Source of the DNA: Volvariella volvacea V23
Lineage: Eukaryota; Basidiomycota; Agaricomycetes; Agaricales; Pluteaceae
Direction: 5' to 3'
Assembly (NCBI GenBank): GCA_000349905.1
Contig: KB722738.1
Coordinates: forward strand, 65,790 to 129,789
DNA length: 64,000 nt
In this document: one piece after another, positions 61,968 to 64,000 of the stretch
Numbering within the stretch: position 1 is the first letter of the stretch
Layout of the letters: every line of letters starts with the position of its first letter
Position numbers and translations under genes: made by a program
The notes under the pieces: generated by a model
What the model saw: only the letters and a program-made list of their open reading frames with translations
Databases searched by the model: none
What the model was told of the DNA's origin: nothing

Positions 61968-63965
61968 ATGGACGGTTTCTTTGGACGAAGAAAGGGGCGG
62001 GCCCGCCAATCCTCCGTCTCTTCACAAGACCTTGTAGAACGATCCACACCTTACGAGAAATTAAGCGCTAATTCACGATCTCCAATGGCCTCACCGAACA
62101 CACTTCTTCGAGGAATCTCGGCGCCAAACACTAATCCTGCTCTCACTGCCACTGGGATGGAGTTCAATAAATTCAAGATGCAAAAAGCAAGGCAAGAACG
62201 GGAGCAAGCATACGAGAACTTTCAACGCCCACGCCCACATTCACCTGACGCCTCCATTTCAACAGCAGATTCCTCCACCCTGTATGAAGAAGCGACTCCC
62301 TACGCCCATCCCTCCAATATACCTGTCACACCGCAAGCCCCTCGTCTTCGTAGGAGCGAACACTCATCCAGGGGCTCTGATACAGACTCGGGTCATGGGC
62401 ACTCCATGGGGCACTTACCTCCAGTTACACCGAATAGCCATCCACCCACTACGCCCAGTTCGCGACCAATGTCAACTATGACTGCACGATCCGAGGCTAG
62501 CCGTAGTTCCCGATATGCCTCCTCCTATACACCCTCTGAAGCGCATTCCAACCTCTCGTCTCTGTACTCGAATCGATTTCCACAGGGCATCAGAGACCCA
62601 CATAACCTACCAAGGCCCAGTGATGATCAAGTTGATGCCATGTTCGAAGAAGTAATGCGGACTCGTGATATACCCCACCAGATAAATATACCAAGGGATC
62701 AGAAGTGGCAGATAGTACTGAATGATTTGCAGATGAAGCGGAAGGAGAGTGAGCAATCTAGGCGTCATGGGGAGCCCGGCCAGCCACAACTGGTTGAACT
62801 GTCACCTGAATGGTACATTAAGAAGTTCGTCGACAAGACAATTACACCTAAGCAGGTTCAAGGGCTTGCCGTGCAACTTAGAGGTGGAGAAGTTGGGTAA
62901 GTATGTTAGGTTTATGTGTCATGAGTCTTTAATTCAATCCCTTGTCAAGTTGGTTCATTCACTTCCTGGAGACGAGCGGGACAATAGTCCTGGCCCAAGC
63001 ATTAACACAGATAAGTCGCAAGGGTGATTCTCGGTGAGTTGAGAATAGTTGAAGTGTATATCCAAGCTTATATCGCCCTCTCCTCGAAGTCGACAATCAG
63101 ATATAGACTTGGAGTGTGAGATTGTCAAGTGCTTGCGGCTTATTCTAAATCAGCCAGTATGTCGTTATGAAATTTCCTGAATCTCCACTAACGTTGCTTA
63201 GCATGGAGCCCGTGAAGCACTCGCTCATGACCGGCTTATCGCTCAAATAGCATCAGCACTTAATACCCCGCATTTACCTACGCGCAAAACAATATTGGAG
63301 ATTCTTATATTGGCGTGTTACCACAATGAAGGAGAAATCCTCCAAGCCGTTGTAGCAGCACTCGAGTCCTTGAGCTCTACGAATGGCGAGGGCAACAACC
63401 CTTATGCCTATTGGTTCAAGACGATGGAAGCCTCACTTGCTGGCAGAGGTAGAATGGGAAGTTTGGTAGGTGCAAGCGAAGAGGTAAGGCGGGCAGGGGG
63501 AGATAGCATTCTAAATGACTATGCGGTACGTCCTGTCGCGATCGCAGCCAAGTTGTCCTCTCATATAAATACTCCTCAAAGATGTCTTGTCTCTTCCTCA
63601 TCAATGGAATTATGGGTCAAATAGATGACCTCCAGTTGCGCATCCACCACCGCTCCCAAATGGAAGCAGCGGGCTTGGATACAATACTCGAACTCTGTTA
63701 CGGGTTCGGAGTCGACTCAATAGAGACCCAACTGAAGATCCTTCAGGAAAAGTTAGATGAGGATGAACAAAAACTTCGTGAGGAATTGGATCGAGCAATC
63801 TTGAACAACTTGAAAGACCCTCAAGACGTGTACAATGCCATTGCTTCAAAAACTAAAGACACAAAGGCCCGGGATTACTTCCTTTCGATGATGCAGCACT
63901 TGCTGTTAATCCGAGAGGATGATGTGACGATGACACGTTATTATCAGCTCCTAGATTCCCTTGTC
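61968..63965 (+). CDS. Formin (Bni1/SepA type), N-terminal part, truncated by the gap
   Basis: Actin-nucleating formin of fungal polarity and cytokinesis (Bni1, SepA, Cdc12). Starts MDGFFGRRKGRARQSSVSSQ with a Ser/Pro-rich region of about 210 residues. The GTPase-binding part begins RPSDDQVDAMFEEVMRTRDI and includes LSPEWYIKKFVDKTITPKQV. Armadillo-like FH3 segments follow: ALAHDRLIAQIASALNTPHL, TRKTILEILILACYHNEGEI, MEAAGLDTILELCYGFGVDS and QDVYNAIASKTKDTKARDYF. The reading frame continues into the N gap. FH1 and FH2 are not visible. At least five introns of about 50-70 nt. Confidence 0.88.
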
Positions 63966-64000
63966 NNNNNNNNNNNNNNNNNNNNNNNNNNNNNNNNNNN
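63966..64000. other. Assembly gap (N run)
   Basis: The final 35 bases of the window are N, so the formin gene cannot be followed further. Confidence 0.99.

Overview
The window reads as nuclear DNA of a filamentous basidiomycete (Agaricomycetes). Genes are dense on both strands and cut by many short introns, mostly about 48-65 nt with GT...AG ends, and the proteins resemble mushroom-clade orthologues. A Rhizoctonia/Ceratobasidium-like source fits the style and moderate GC, but that placement is inference. There are no operons, CRISPR arrays, rRNA genes or recognisable tRNAs. The last 35 bases are an N gap.

Layout. 1-4.3 kb: two tandem NYN-domain/OST-HTH proteins (the first cut by the window edge). 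4.3-8.6 kb: TACO1/YebC-type mitochondrial translational activator and a SulP sulfate permease, both minus strand. 8.6-11.2 kb: a gene-poor stretch. 11.2-15.1 kb: STRAP-type WD40 protein with a 6-nt microexon, an NTF2-like conserved protein, and a short-chain dehydrogenase with a mitochondrial leader. 15.1-18.8 kb: a second gene-poor stretch. 18.8-22.5 kb: an EST1/SMG6 protein with a C-terminal PIN nuclease domain. 24.3-29.7 kb: nucleoside diphosphate kinase and QCR7 (divergent), then transketolase and CMC2 (divergent). 29.9-36.9 kb: a monocarboxylate-type MFS transporter, a GH31 alpha-xylosidase and a serine dehydratase. 37.0-40.2 kb: PET100 and glutamate decarboxylase (divergent). 40.4-44.0 kb: DNA polymerase delta small subunit and a RAD57/XRCC3-like recombinase (convergent). 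44.2-48.9 kb: HID1 and a GPI-anchored cupredoxin-like surface protein. 50.1-57.2 kb: ESCRT-II SNF8, a small multi-pass membrane protein, ATG8 and an SPFH/band-7 protein. 58.5 kb to the end: ER glucosidase I (GH63) and the N-terminal half of a formin.

The genes are mostly housekeeping and do not form one pathway. Two themes recur. Four encode respiratory-chain parts or assembly factors (TACO1, QCR7, CMC2, PET100), three of them for cytochrome c oxidase. Three carry a PIN-fold nuclease-like domain (two NYN proteins and SMG6). No defence island, mobile element or biosynthetic cluster was recognised. The best novelty candidates are the NYN tandem pair, whose acidic motif is altered differently in each copy, the two-codon microexon of the STRAP gene, and the GC-AG intron of CMC2. 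Exon borders were inferred by eye from splice motifs, reading-frame continuity and family conservation.
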